The position numbers and the translations under genes are program-made. 64,000 nt of DNA from Ruminococcus sp. Phil11 (GTDB taxonomy: Bacteria > Bacillota > Clostridia > Oscillospirales > Ruminococcaceae): assembly GCA_001940925.1 (NCBI GenBank), contig MSGZ01000006.1, positions 1 to 64,000 of the forward strand. The letters are read 5' to 3'. The notes under the pieces were generated by a model that did not search any database, was not told the DNA's origin, and was given only the letters and a program-made list of their open reading frames with translations. Within the stretch, counting starts at the first letter, position 1. Each line of letters begins with the position of its first letter. Below, in pieces: positions 26,321-33,861 of the stretch.

Positions 26321-26701
26321 CAGCTTTTTTCAAAAAGCTGGCAGGTCAAGGGCGGAGCCCTTGTCGCGCTCCGCAGAGCGCGAAATTCCCCTGTCATACG
26401 AAGGAGCTCCGAAAGGGGGAATCGAACAAAACGCTCCGGGGGATCGTTTTGGAGAGGGGGGAGCCCTGCGATAGAGGGCTCCCCCAAGCGAATCGCAAAG
26501 CGATTCGCAGCCGCCCGCAGCACGTAGGAGCGACGTTAGTCGCGACGAGTGACCGGGTGTACAGGTTTCCAAAGGGCGGAGCCCTTTGGGTGCGGAGCGC
26601 GAATGCGCGGAGCAATTCGCAGCCGCCCACAGCACATAGGAGCGGCGTCGGCCGCGACGAGTGACCGGGCGTTCCGGGTTCTTAGGGCTGGAAGCCCTAA
26701 G
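26321..26701. repeat. Array of perfect short hairpins with two tandem 60-bp repeats
   Basis: No gene is seen here. Perfect stems: CAGCTTTTT/AAAAAGCTG (26321), CAAGGGC-GGA-GCCCTTG (26347), CGCGCTC/GAGCGCG (26365), GCGAATCGC-AAA-GCGATTCGC (26488), CCAAAGGGC-GGA-GCCCTTTGG (26569) and CTTAGGGCT-GGA-AGCCCTAAG (26681). Two 60-bp direct repeats lie at 26501-26560 and 26613-26672, each holding a hairpin (GCGAC-GTTA-GTCGC and GCGGC-GTCG-GCCGC). Confidence 0.75.
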
Positions 26702-26750
26702 TTTTGCCGTTCACGCGTGCAGGCATTGCCCCGCCGTCAGAACGAAAAGT

Positions 26751-27629
26751 TCACCCGGCCCGACCGTCATCGCCGGAAATCTGCTCAGCCGGTTCTGCAG
26801 CAGCATATTTCTTCGGAAATACCCGCAGCAGCCAGATCATCCCCGCAAGGAAGATCAGCGCAAATACGATCAGAACAGGCAGCCGGAGTACGCCGTACCC
26901 GCTGACCCTGCGCTGCAGCAGACCGATCAGCCGGTCTCCGGTTTCCGTGCCGCCGGTGACAGAGAAAAACAGCGCAGCAAGATTGTGCAGACTGTGAATA
27001 AGCATCGCGTACAGGATAATCCCGGTCTCATAATAGCAGACCGCGAGAAAGATTCCGGCATTCAGGACATCCAGCCTGCCCGGCAGATTCCTGGACGAAT
27101 GCATCATCATAAACAGCATGGCCGGGAACAGCACGGCCAGCAGCCTGCTGCCGCTCTTTTTCAGCACACCGACCATGCCCGTCCGGAAAATCAGCTCTTC
27201 CAGAATGGGCGTGACGATGACTGTCAGCAGGATCTGCGCAAGCGTATCCCGTGTGTTTTCTGCCGGTGTCACGGACGAAAAGCGGGAGAGGATCAGCGCA
27301 GTAAGCGAGAACAGGAGCTTTCCGCCTGTCTCGACAAGCAGAAAAAACATCAGTGGCACCCGCAGATCAAAGCTGCGGAATTGCTGCCTGATTGGCCTAT
27401 GCTTCCCGAACAGCAGGCAGAGGATCACGCCTGCGATCGCGCCGACCGCGCCCCCGATATACCGCGCATGCTCAATTTTCCAATGCTCCCGGATCGTCAT
27501 GCTGCAAAACAGTTCAACGAATGTCGGGATCATTGCGAGCATCGCAAGCTGACCGGCATACATTGCTTTTTTGCATTTTTCCTGCGTGATCTCCCGTTGT
27601 TTGATCTCTTCCGGTGTCAGTTGTCTCAT
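26751..27629 (-). CDS. CPBP family intramembrane metalloprotease
   Basis: 292-residue multi-span membrane protein. The CPBP/ABI motifs are visible: EELIFR (Glu-Glu-x-x-x-Arg), a His in MMMHSS and a His/Asn in HSLHNLAAL. The family includes Rce1-like proteases and bacteriocin self-immunity proteins; the substrate here is unknown. A basic/polar N-terminus (QLTPEEIKQREITQEKCKK) precedes the first helix. GCGGAGGT lies before the start. Last gene of the minus-strand run from 31352, 19 bases after surE. Confidence 0.88.
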   Translation of the reverse strand: MRQLTPEEIKQREITQEKCKKAMYAGQLAMLAMIPTFVELFCSMTIREHWKIEHARYIGGAVGAIAGVILCLLFGKHRPIRQQFRSFDLRVPLMFFLLVETGGKLLFSLTALILSRFSSVTPAENTRDTLAQILLTVIVTPILEELIFRTGMVGVLKKSGSRLLAVLFPAMLFMMMHSSRNLPGRLDVLNAGIFLAVCYYETGIILYAMLIHSLHNLAALFFSVTGGTETGDRLIGLLQRRVSGYGVLRLPVLIVFALIFLAGMIWLLRVFPKKYAAAEPAEQISGDDGRAG

Positions 27630-27648
27630 CTGTCATACCTCCGCTCTG

Positions 27649-28362
27649 TCAGCTGATATTTTCCGCAAGCCCGACCGAGATATACCCGGACATAACTGCC
27701 TGAAAATCGGTGCCGTCCTCGGCGTCCTCGTTATAGTCCCCCTCGACCATGAGCCGCAGACCGCCCTCCGGCAGCTTTTCGATCACATTGTAATGGTCGC
27801 GGTAGATCATGCCGTGCGAGACGGTTCTGTCAAAAAGGATGCCGCCGCATTCTTCAAGCTTACAGCCGGGAAAATTGACGTTGAGGATCTGCCCGTACCC
27901 AAGCTTCTGATCCAGCAGCTCCGCAAGCACATCCTGCAGATACGCGTCCGTGACCTCGTGGCAGTCGCATGCCTGTTCGGAAAGCGCGATCGCGTGATAT
28001 CCCTGAAATGCAGCCTCAAATGCAGCACCCGCCGTCGCGGAATACTGGATATCCGATGCGACATTGTAGCCGAAATTGATGCCGGAGAGCACGGCGTCCG
28101 GCGGCTGCGGCATCAGGTTTTGGCAGATGCGCACGCAGTCGGCGGGTGTGCCGCTGCAGGAAAATGCATGTACCCCCGCGACCGGAAAATCATGCGGGTA
28201 AACGTCAATATGGTTGTGCAGTGTGATGCTGTGCGAGGCCGCGCTGCGCTGCGTTTCCGGCGCAATGACAAAGACCTCCCCGAATGCCTGTGCCGCCCTT
28301 GCCAGACGGATCAGGCCGTCCGCGCCGATGCCGTCGTCATTGGTGATGAGAATGGAACGCAT
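27649..28362 (-). CDS. surE: 5'-nucleotidase SurE
   Basis: 237-residue SurE family nucleotidase/acid phosphatase. The N-terminal metal-binding motif ILITNDDGIGADGL, then SAASHSITL, SGTPADCV and SGINFGYN are diagnostic. It dephosphorylates nucleoside 5'- or 3'-monophosphates with divalent metal. AAAAAGGAG precedes the start; it follows the flavodoxin gene by 16 bases. Confidence 0.95.
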   Translation of the reverse strand: MRSILITNDDGIGADGLIRLARAAQAFGEVFVIAPETQRSAASHSITLHNHIDVYPHDFPVAGVHAFSCSGTPADCVRICQNLMPQPPDAVLSGINFGYNVASDIQYSATAGAAFEAAFQGYHAIALSEQACDCHEVTDAYLQDVLAELLDQKLGYGQILNVNFPGCKLEECGGILFDRTVSHGMIYRDHYNVIEKLPEGGLRLMVEGDYNEDAEDGTDFQAVMSGYISVGLAENIS

Positions 28363-28378
28363 GAAAATCTCCTTTTTG

Positions 28379-28855
28379 TCAGTCGATAAGCTCCGCGATA
28401 AACTTTTTCAGGCGCACCGCATTGCCCTCCGCGTAGGTGCTTTTCCGGTCGGCCAGCGTCGCCGTGTGGCGGATGTGATGCAGCAGCTTCCGGAGATCCT
28501 CAAGACATTTGGTGTCGTCCGCGCCGCCGCTCAGCGTAAATACCGCCGTGACCTTTTCGTCCACGGCATACTTCGTCAGGAAGCTGCGGACCGGTGCGGC
28601 GATCTTCCACGCCCAGACCGGCGTTCCGAGGATGATCTCGTCAAAGCCGGCGGGGTCTGCGGAGAGCGGCTTCAGCGCGGGGGTCTGGTTCATCGTCGAG
28701 AGCATCCCGCCGTACAGGATGCGGCTCGCCCTGCCGGACGGCATCGGCTTTTCGGTTTCCAGCTCGATCAGTGCCGCGCCGAGCGACTCTGCGATCGTCT
28801 GTGCGGCTTCTTTGGTGTTGCCGTCAAGGGAATAGTAAATGACTGCGCGTTTCAT
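28379..28855 (-). CDS. Flavodoxin family protein
   Basis: 158 residues with the FMN phosphate loop near the start (VIYYSLDGNTKEAA) and a PVWAWKIAAPVRSFL segment typical of flavodoxin-like proteins (WrbA/flavodoxin_3 type). Acts as a low-potential electron carrier or FMN-dependent reductase. CAAAGGAGG precedes the start, and the start overlaps the stop of the upstream membrane gene by 4 bases. Confidence 0.85.
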   Translation of the reverse strand: MKRAVIYYSLDGNTKEAAQTIAESLGAALIELETEKPMPSGRASRILYGGMLSTMNQTPALKPLSADPAGFDEIILGTPVWAWKIAAPVRSFLTKYAVDEKVTAVFTLSGGADDTKCLEDLRKLLHHIRHTATLADRKSTYAEGNAVRLKKFIAELID

Positions 28856-30213
28856 GGGGTTACCTCCTTTGGATAAGTGTAATCAAGTTTTACATCCTGA
28901 AATTTCTTTTTCAATGTGACCTGATTCTTTTTTTCCAGCGTATACTCCACACTCCTGTCGATATGCAGAATACCGCCTGCGTCAATCTGTCCGATTGAAG
29001 TCAGATAACAGTCCTTGTTTTCCGCCAGAACGACATATACGATAACCGGCTCCGACGTTTCTTCCTGTGAAGTATCTGCCGCTGCAGTCTGCACAGTTGT
29101 CGTCGTGACTGTTGTTGCTGACGATTGAAGCACCGTCGTACCTGTTGTAGCCGTTGTTGTCAGTATTTCATTGATTTGATGAACTGCATCTGCGGATGGC
29201 AAGGCCAAACCACTGAGTTCGTTAGAATATTCTGTTGTTTCCGACGCAACATCATCTGAATATGAGGTATAGATTACAGAAAGAATTTTATTATCTTTGC
29301 CGCTTTCATATCCAGAAAAATAGCAGGATAGTCCTAAAAATGCAAAAACGATGCCCCCGAATATCAAAACTAAAACCATAGTATCCAATGCTGACGACTG
29401 CTTGTCTTTTTTTATTATTTCAGTGTTCCAGAACTCATAAAGCATAAAGTTGACAAGCCATTCTATCACCACAAAAGAACCGAACAGCCAGCATGATTGT
29501 TTATATTGTTTCCAGCCAAATGCGTCAAAGCAATGAATTAGAGGGATTAAGGCAGTAACGGCTCCAATAAATAACGCATAGCCAACGATGATTATACCCC
29601 AGTGCCAGCAAAAATCAAATTTTATCTTGTGCCTCTCTTCGGTTGCATTTTCTGACTTCTCCATTTTGTCTAAGAATATTAACGATAATATTATTTGCGT
29701 AATCCACACTATTGCAAGAATGATTGGGTGTCCGACAACTATCAATACGCTTTGAAGAAAAAAGCCGCTATTCATTGCTAAGATGTAAATAACATATTTT
29801 TTTCTGAGTAATTTGTCAAGTGATTCGCAAACAGGTAAAAACAGAATTGCCCAAAACGCAACGATAATGATAGCTAAGCATAATGGCCATGCCAATGTGT
29901 AAAACAAAGATTTATCCGCATAATTGTTCCACTCGTTTCCAACATTGAAATAAGCAAGATATCCCTGCCGGTAAAGATACATACATGCTGAAATTGCAAT
30001 AGTCCCGATTGTCACAAACAATCCCAAAATCAATTTGTGATCGCTCAGATAATCATTCGCAATCTTCAAAACAGTTTTGGGTTTCTCTTCCGGAACAGCA
30101 ATTTCAGATGCTTTCAGCGATTCAACTGCTTCATTTTCAACTTTGGTTCCCGTCACAGCCCCTGACGCGGTCGGCTGCTGCTGGGGATTCTTTTTATTGC
30201 CATTCTTCCCCAT
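28852..30213 (-). CDS. AT-rich multi-span membrane protein with Thr-rich segment
   Basis: 453 residues, no family recognised. A hydrophilic N-terminus (KNGNKKNPQQQPTASG) is followed by about six hydrophobic segments (residues about 60-305), then a Thr-rich stretch (TTTATTGTTVLQSSATTVTT) and a soluble C-terminal domain. DNA from about 29.2 to 30.1 kb is clearly richer in A/T than its neighbours, and codon choice differs, which suggests recent acquisition. GGAAGGATG precedes the start. It sits between the disrupted LRR gene and the flavodoxin gene, overlapping the latter by 4 bases. Confidence 0.7.
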   Translation of the reverse strand: MGKNGNKKNPQQQPTASGAVTGTKVENEAVESLKASEIAVPEEKPKTVLKIANDYLSDHKLILGLFVTIGTIAISACMYLYRQGYLAYFNVGNEWNNYADKSLFYTLAWPLCLAIIIVAFWAILFLPVCESLDKLLRKKYVIYILAMNSGFFLQSVLIVVGHPIILAIVWITQIILSLIFLDKMEKSENATEERHKIKFDFCWHWGIIIVGYALFIGAVTALIPLIHCFDAFGWKQYKQSCWLFGSFVVIEWLVNFMLYEFWNTEIIKKDKQSSALDTMVLVLIFGGIVFAFLGLSCYFSGYESGKDNKILSVIYTSYSDDVASETTEYSNELSGLALPSADAVHQINEILTTTATTGTTVLQSSATTVTTTTVQTAAADTSQEETSEPVIVYVVLAENKDCYLTSIGQIDAGGILHIDRSVEYTLEKKNQVTLKKKFQDVKLDYTYPKEVTP

Positions 30214-30234
30214 TATTTCACATCCTTCCCTGAT

Positions 30235-30376
30235 TTACTCAGCCGCCACAACCTTCAACCCATTCTTCTCCGCAAACTGATACGCCGCAGAATCCGCAGG
30301 GGCAATGACGGTCAGCTCGGGGCAGTCGGCAAAGCAGCCCTCCGCGATATCGGTCAGGGCTGCGGGCAGCCGGAAA
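30235..30376 (-). pseudogene. Out-of-frame 3' remnant of the LRR lipoprotein gene
   Basis: In another frame the minus strand continues RLPAALTDIAEGCFADC, then PELTVIAPADSAAYQF and KNGLKVVAAE, a normal last LRR_5 repeat and C-terminus. It is separated from the upstream part by a frame change near 30376, so the upstream frame stops early at 30354. Confidence 0.65.
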
Positions 30377-31352
30377 ACGCGTATGCACCGAGCGAAGTGA
30401 TCCCCTCACCGATTGTCACCCGCCGGAGCTCCGCACAGTCCGCGAAGCATTCCGCGCCGAGCGTGCCGGTGCAGTCCGAGAGATCCAGCTCCCTGACGCC
30501 GGTGTTCTGGAAGCTGTGTTCCCCGAGCGCAAGCGTACTGCCGTTCAGCGTGATCTCCGAGAGCGTCGTGCATTTCCGGAAGCAGGAATCGCCGGTCGTC
30601 AGCTCGCCGGAAAAGGTCAGCGTTTTCAGCTGTTCCAGTGCTTTGAAGCAGTCGTTCCCGAGGGTCAGGACGGTGTCCTCCGACGTGAATGTCTGCAAGG
30701 CGCAGTGCTCAAAGCAGTAATCGCCGAATGTGTATGCGCGGCCGCCGAGACTGACCGTTTCCAGCGCGGCGCAGTCCGAGCAGACATGGTTCCCGGCGGT
30801 CAGTGTCTCTGCGGGCACATACGAAAACGCTTTGATGCCGGACCCGTTGAACGCGTAGTCGTCCATTTCGGTGACCGTATCCGGCAGCTGAACCGCGCCC
30901 GCATACGCCGCACCGTAAAAGCCGTATCTTCCGACGGCGGTCACAGGCAGCCCGCCGAGCTCCGCCGGAACGGTCAGCACCGCCTCCGGATCGGCAGGGA
31001 CATGCTCAAAGCCGGTCACTGCCGCAAAGCCGTTCTGACTTTCAAAAACCGGCTGCAGCTGCTCCGGGTCTGCGGCAGAGACCTCTGCTGTGCTGACCGG
31101 TTCGGAATCGTCCCCGGAATCCGCCGTATCCGCGGGCGTGTGCGAAACATGCCCGCCGCTGTTGTTCTCCTGAATGCTCTCGATCAGGCTGTCGAGCATC
31201 GAATCCAGATCCGCCTCCGAACGTCCCGAGGATTCCTCCGCGGGCTCCTCCTCGGTGACAGGATCGCTGTTCGGCGGAGTATCGACCTCCGGGGCACAGC
31301 CCGTCATCAGCAGAGCACAGAGCAGTGCAGCGGTATATAGTCTGCGTTTCAT
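30354..31352 (-). CDS. BspA-like LRR lipoprotein, C-terminus frameshifted
   Basis: 332 residues in the open frame. Lipoprotein signal with LLMTGC, an acidic disordered segment (about 20-110), then five to six LRR_5 repeats (for example LPDTVTEMDDYAFNGSG). The frame ends abruptly with AYAFSGCPQP, while the last repeat and natural C-terminus continue in another frame to 30235. A small out-of-frame deletion within a repeat is the simplest cause. AAAAGGAGGCC precedes the start. Probably an anchored surface protein; truncated form may still fold. Confidence 0.82.
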   Translation of the reverse strand: MKRRLYTAALLCALLMTGCAPEVDTPPNSDPVTEEEPAEESSGRSEADLDSMLDSLIESIQENNSGGHVSHTPADTADSGDDSEPVSTAEVSAADPEQLQPVFESQNGFAAVTGFEHVPADPEAVLTVPAELGGLPVTAVGRYGFYGAAYAGAVQLPDTVTEMDDYAFNGSGIKAFSYVPAETLTAGNHVCSDCAALETVSLGGRAYTFGDYCFEHCALQTFTSEDTVLTLGNDCFKALEQLKTLTFSGELTTGDSCFRKCTTLSEITLNGSTLALGEHSFQNTGVRELDLSDCTGTLGAECFADCAELRRVTIGEGITSLGAYAFSGCPQP

Positions 31353-31381
31353 GCAGCGGCCTCCTTTTCATACGGCAGGTC

Positions 31382-31410
31382 TTGCAAAACCAGCCGGAAC
31401 ATGGTATAAT
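31382..31410 (+). promoter_or_regulatory. Plus-strand promoter facing a hairpin
   Basis: TTGCAA, 17 bases, TATAAT. The hairpin at 31417-31449 starts where its transcript would start, so any product would be about 35-40 bases. Confidence 0.55.
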
Positions 31411-31416
31411 ATGAAT

Positions 31417-31449
31417 AAAGTGCGGAACCTGCTGCGGCACCGCACTTTT
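31417..31449. terminator. Hairpin between two face-to-face promoters
   Basis: AAAGTGCGG and CCGCACTTTT pair. On the plus strand it looks like a terminator right at the transcription start; on the minus strand it forms the 5' end of the LRR lipoprotein mRNA. Confidence 0.6.
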
Positions 31450-31478
31450 ATTATAGCATATTATTAGCAGAATATCAA
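31450..31478 (-). promoter_or_regulatory. Sigma-A promoter of the LRR lipoprotein-to-CPBP run
   Basis: Minus strand: TTGATA (31478-31473), 17 bases, TATAAT (31455-31450). Confidence 0.8.
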
Positions 31479-31525
31479 TGGGAACAGACCGATTCGTCCG
31501 GCATTGCAGATACAAGTATACAGAG

Positions 31526-31558
31526 AAACGCGGCTGATGATCAGTCAGCCGCGTTTCG
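31526..31558. repeat. Perfect 13-bp inverted repeat
   Basis: GAAACGCGGCTGA and TCAGCCGCGTTTC flank a TGATCAG loop. No T-tract on either side. It could be a protein site or an RNA hairpin. Confidence 0.6.
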
Positions 31559-31656
31559 GGAAGAAGTAGAGAGGTATTATTTATCATGTTCATTTATCAT
31601 GGTTTTATTATAGCACGGAAAATGTGAAATTGCTTGCACTTTTTTTCAATATTCCG

Positions 31657-31693
31657 TGAACAAGTTGTGAACCGGTTTGAACAAGATGTGAAC
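31657..31693 (+). promoter_or_regulatory. Two direct repeats upstream of tatD
   Basis: TGAACAAGTTGTGAAC (31657) and TGAACAAGATGTGAAC (31678) differ at one base and are spaced 21 bp, two helical turns, ending 23 bases before the tatD start. Candidate operator or RNA-binding site. Confidence 0.5.
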
Positions 31694-31715
31694 GTGGGAA
31701 AAGGAGCCTAAAAAT

Positions 31716-32504
31716 ATGCAGACAGATTTGTGCATTTTTGATAGCCACACACATTACACCGATGCGGCGTTCGATGCCGACCGTGATGCGCTGCTGCGGT
31801 CGTTCCCGGAAAAGGGCGTCACCGGCTGCATGGTCTGCGGAACAGACCTTGCGACCTCCGCGGACTGCGTCAGCCTTGCGGCGCAGTACCCCGAACTGCT
31901 GATCGCAGCGGTCGGCGTACATCCGGAATGCCCGGTACCGCCCGACGGTTATCTTCAGGAGCTGGAACGGCTGGCCGCAAAGGATGCGGTCCACGCGATC
32001 GGGGAGATCGGGCTGGATTATCATTATGAGGGCTATGACAAGGTGCAGCAGGCGCGGGTACTGCGGGAACAGCTCGCACTTGCAAAGCGGCTTGATCTGC
32101 CGGTCATTCTGCACTGCCGCGACGCAACCGGCGATATGCTTGCGATCCTGCGGGAATTTGCACCGCTCTCCGGTGTGATGCACTGCTTTCCGGGTTCTGC
32201 GGAGACGGCGAAAGAGGTGCTGGGCATGGGGCTGTATATCGGCTTCACCGGGGTCATCACGTTCAAGAATGCACGAAAGCCGCTGGAAGCTCTGCGGAGC
32301 ATCCCGGCCGACCGCCTGCTGATCGAAACGGACTGCCCCTATATGGCACCGGTGCCGTACCGCGGCAAGCGCTGCGACAGCACCATGCTGACCGAGACGG
32401 CAGCGGTCATGGCGCGGGAAAAGGGCATGACGACCGCGGAGATCTGCCGCATCACCGCGGAAAATGCGGCGAGACTGTTCCGTGCGGCGCATCTGCTGAA
32501 ATAA
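31716..32504 (+). CDS. tatD: TatD family metal-dependent hydrolase
   Basis: 262-residue TatD/YcfH deoxyribonuclease. Metal ligands are visible in FDSHTHYTD, GEIGLDYH, LPVILHCRD, MHCFPGS and IETDCPYMAP. The family removes nucleotides from 3' ends of DNA and has been linked to DNA repair and quality control. AAAAGGAGCC precedes the start. The gene stands alone between element-rich intergenic regions. Confidence 0.94.
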   Translation: MQTDLCIFDSHTHYTDAAFDADRDALLRSFPEKGVTGCMVCGTDLATSADCVSLAAQYPELLIAAVGVHPECPVPPDGYLQELERLAAKDAVHAIGEIGLDYHYEGYDKVQQARVLREQLALAKRLDLPVILHCRDATGDMLAILREFAPLSGVMHCFPGSAETAKEVLGMGLYIGFTGVITFKNARKPLEALRSIPADRLLIETDCPYMAPVPYRGKRCDSTMLTETAAVMAREKGMTTAEICRITAENAARLFRAAHLLK

Positions 32505-32639
32505 ACCGGAATACGGCATATTTGCAATCGGCGTCCTTTTCGTTTTTATCTGCGAGGCAGACTGATGAGAACCGTTTTGCATCCTCGCTTGATCGTTTTG
32601 TCCGTGTGTATGATTTGGCTGAACTGTTTTCAGTCCCCG

Positions 32640-32678
32640 GAATATCGTTATTCACTATTCATTATTCGTCATTAACTG
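32640..32678 (+). repeat. AT-rich TTCACTATTCATTATTCG repeat
   Basis: CGTTATTCACTATTCATTAT followed by TCGTCATTAAC, directly in front of a dispersed element copy. The same motif is beside the copies at 38531 and 43141. Confidence 0.65.
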
Positions 32679-32685
32679 AAAACAA

Positions 32686-32793
32686 TGGGAGCAGTAACGC
32701 CAAAGAAGCCGCCCCGCGGCGTGTGTTCAGAATGTTGGGAGAGCTCCGCTCACCGCCTCCGAAGGGAAACGGAAGCGGGCGCTGCCCGCAGGG
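32686..32793 (+). repeat. Dispersed intergenic element, forward copy
   Basis: CAATGGGAGCAGTAACGCC, AAAGAAGCCGCCCCGCGG, GGAGAGCTCCGCTCACCGCC, and the hairpin GCGGGC-GCT-GCCCGC (32775-32789). Confidence 0.8.
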
Positions 32794-32908
32794 CTTCAGC
32801 ATTGGGAGAAGTGACCTAACAGAAGCCGCTCCGCGGCGTGCAGTTCAGACTGTTGGGGGAGCTTCGCCAACCGTCCCCGGAGGAAATCGCCTGCGGGGGC
32901 TCCCCGCG
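32794..32908 (+). repeat. Dispersed intergenic element, second tandem forward copy
   Basis: CTTCAGCATTGGGAGAAGTG, AGAAGCCGCTCCGCGGCGTG, GGGGGAGCTTCGCCAACCG, and the hairpin GCGGGG-GCT-CCCCGC (32893-32907). It directly abuts the first copy. Confidence 0.8.
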
Positions 32909-32949
32909 AAAATATTTGCGCATTTGTTGTTTGTTTCGCGCAAATCCTC

Positions 32950-32978
32950 TTGCATTTTTTTCCGGTTTGTGATATACT
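32950..32978 (+). promoter_or_regulatory. Sigma-A promoter before the TerB-like gene
   Basis: TTGCAT, 17 bases, TATACT; start codon about 55 bases downstream. Confidence 0.78.
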
Positions 32979-33032
32979 GATAGTACGGCAGAGGGCCGTA
33001 TGGAAATATAATAAGAAAGGATGGGATTTCCG

Positions 33033-33461
33033 GTGCTTTTTTTGCATGAGTTTGAACGGATCGAGGCGGAAGCGTTCCTGACGCTCGCATCTGAAATGAT
33101 CGAGGAGGACGGCGTTGTGACCGCCGAGGAGGATGCGCTGCTCGCGGACTACGCAGAGGCACTCGGCATCAGCGGATTTACCTATGACGCAGCGGCAGCG
33201 GCTGCCGCGCGCGATACCATGGCACAGCTGAACGAGGTCAGCAAGCGAAAGGTCTATATGGAGCTTTACTCGTTTGCGATCTGTGATGAATTTGAAGATC
33301 CCGCGGAGCGGAGAGCGCTCAATGAGCTGCGCGAAGCACTCGGTCTGGATGCACATATCTGCAGCAAGCTGGAGGCCTGTGCACAGGATCTGTTCAGCGT
33401 TTACAATTCGATCGAGGAAGCACTCACCGCGGAACCCTCTCCGATCGTTGTGGAAAAATAA
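33033..33461 (+). CDS. Small acidic helical protein, TerB-like
   Basis: 142 residues from a GTG start. All-helical and acidic, with the TerB-like pattern EMIEEDGVVTAEEDALLADY near the N-terminus. TerB-like domains occur in tellurite/stress proteins and in many unrelated contexts, so no function is assigned. The start is placed at the GTG because AAGAAAGGATGGGATTTCC lies upstream in the usual spacing; the in-frame ATG at 33021 is part of that ribosome site itself. Confidence 0.65.
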   Translation: MLFLHEFERIEAEAFLTLASEMIEEDGVVTAEEDALLADYAEALGISGFTYDAAAAAAARDTMAQLNEVSKRKVYMELYSFAICDEFEDPAERRALNELREALGLDAHICSKLEACAQDLFSVYNSIEEALTAEPSPIVVEK

Positions 33462-33468
33462 TACGAAA

Positions 33469-33524
33469 CGCCCCCGCCGGAATGCTCCGCTGACCGGAAC
33501 ATCTGCGGGGGCGAATCAGTTTTG
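33469..33524 (+). terminator. Hairpin between the TerB-like gene and the next gene
   Basis: CGCCCCCGC and GCGGGGGCG pair across a long loop that can form its own stem; AATCAGTTTT follows. May be a partial terminator. Confidence 0.5.
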
Positions 33525-33561
33525 CGGGCAGAGACCGCAATGCTGCAAGGAGGTCTGACAC

Positions 33562-33861
33562 ATGGAGGAGCATCAGCCGCGCAACGCTTTTGATATCCCG
33601 AAGGTGTTTTATTTTGAAGTCGGCAATGTGCATTCCGGCAGCCGGAAGCATCTGCGCTACCGCGTGGACCCTGCGGACGGCATTCTGCATATTGACGTCT
33701 GGCGGCAGGATCTCTGCTTTGAGATCGTGCAGGAGCGCGGAGAGATCGAAGGCCATGCGGAATATCCCGTCTCGGAGGAGGGCTTTCAGCAGATGCTCGA
33801 TTATCTGCAGGCGGAATTTGAAAAGCCGCTCCCGCCGGAAAAACCGATCGGAGGAACATGA
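33562..33861 (+). CDS. Hypothetical 99-residue protein
   Basis: Not recognised. Small, mixed alpha/beta pattern (FYFEVGNVHSGSRKHLRYRV, ILHIDVWRQDL), no signal peptide or membrane helix. AAGGAGG precedes the start. It overlaps the next gene (ATGA), so the two are probably co-translated and may form a complex. Confidence 0.7.
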   Translation: MEEHQPRNAFDIPKVFYFEVGNVHSGSRKHLRYRVDPADGILHIDVWRQDLCFEIVQERGEIEGHAEYPVSEEGFQQMLDYLQAEFEKPLPPEKPIGGT

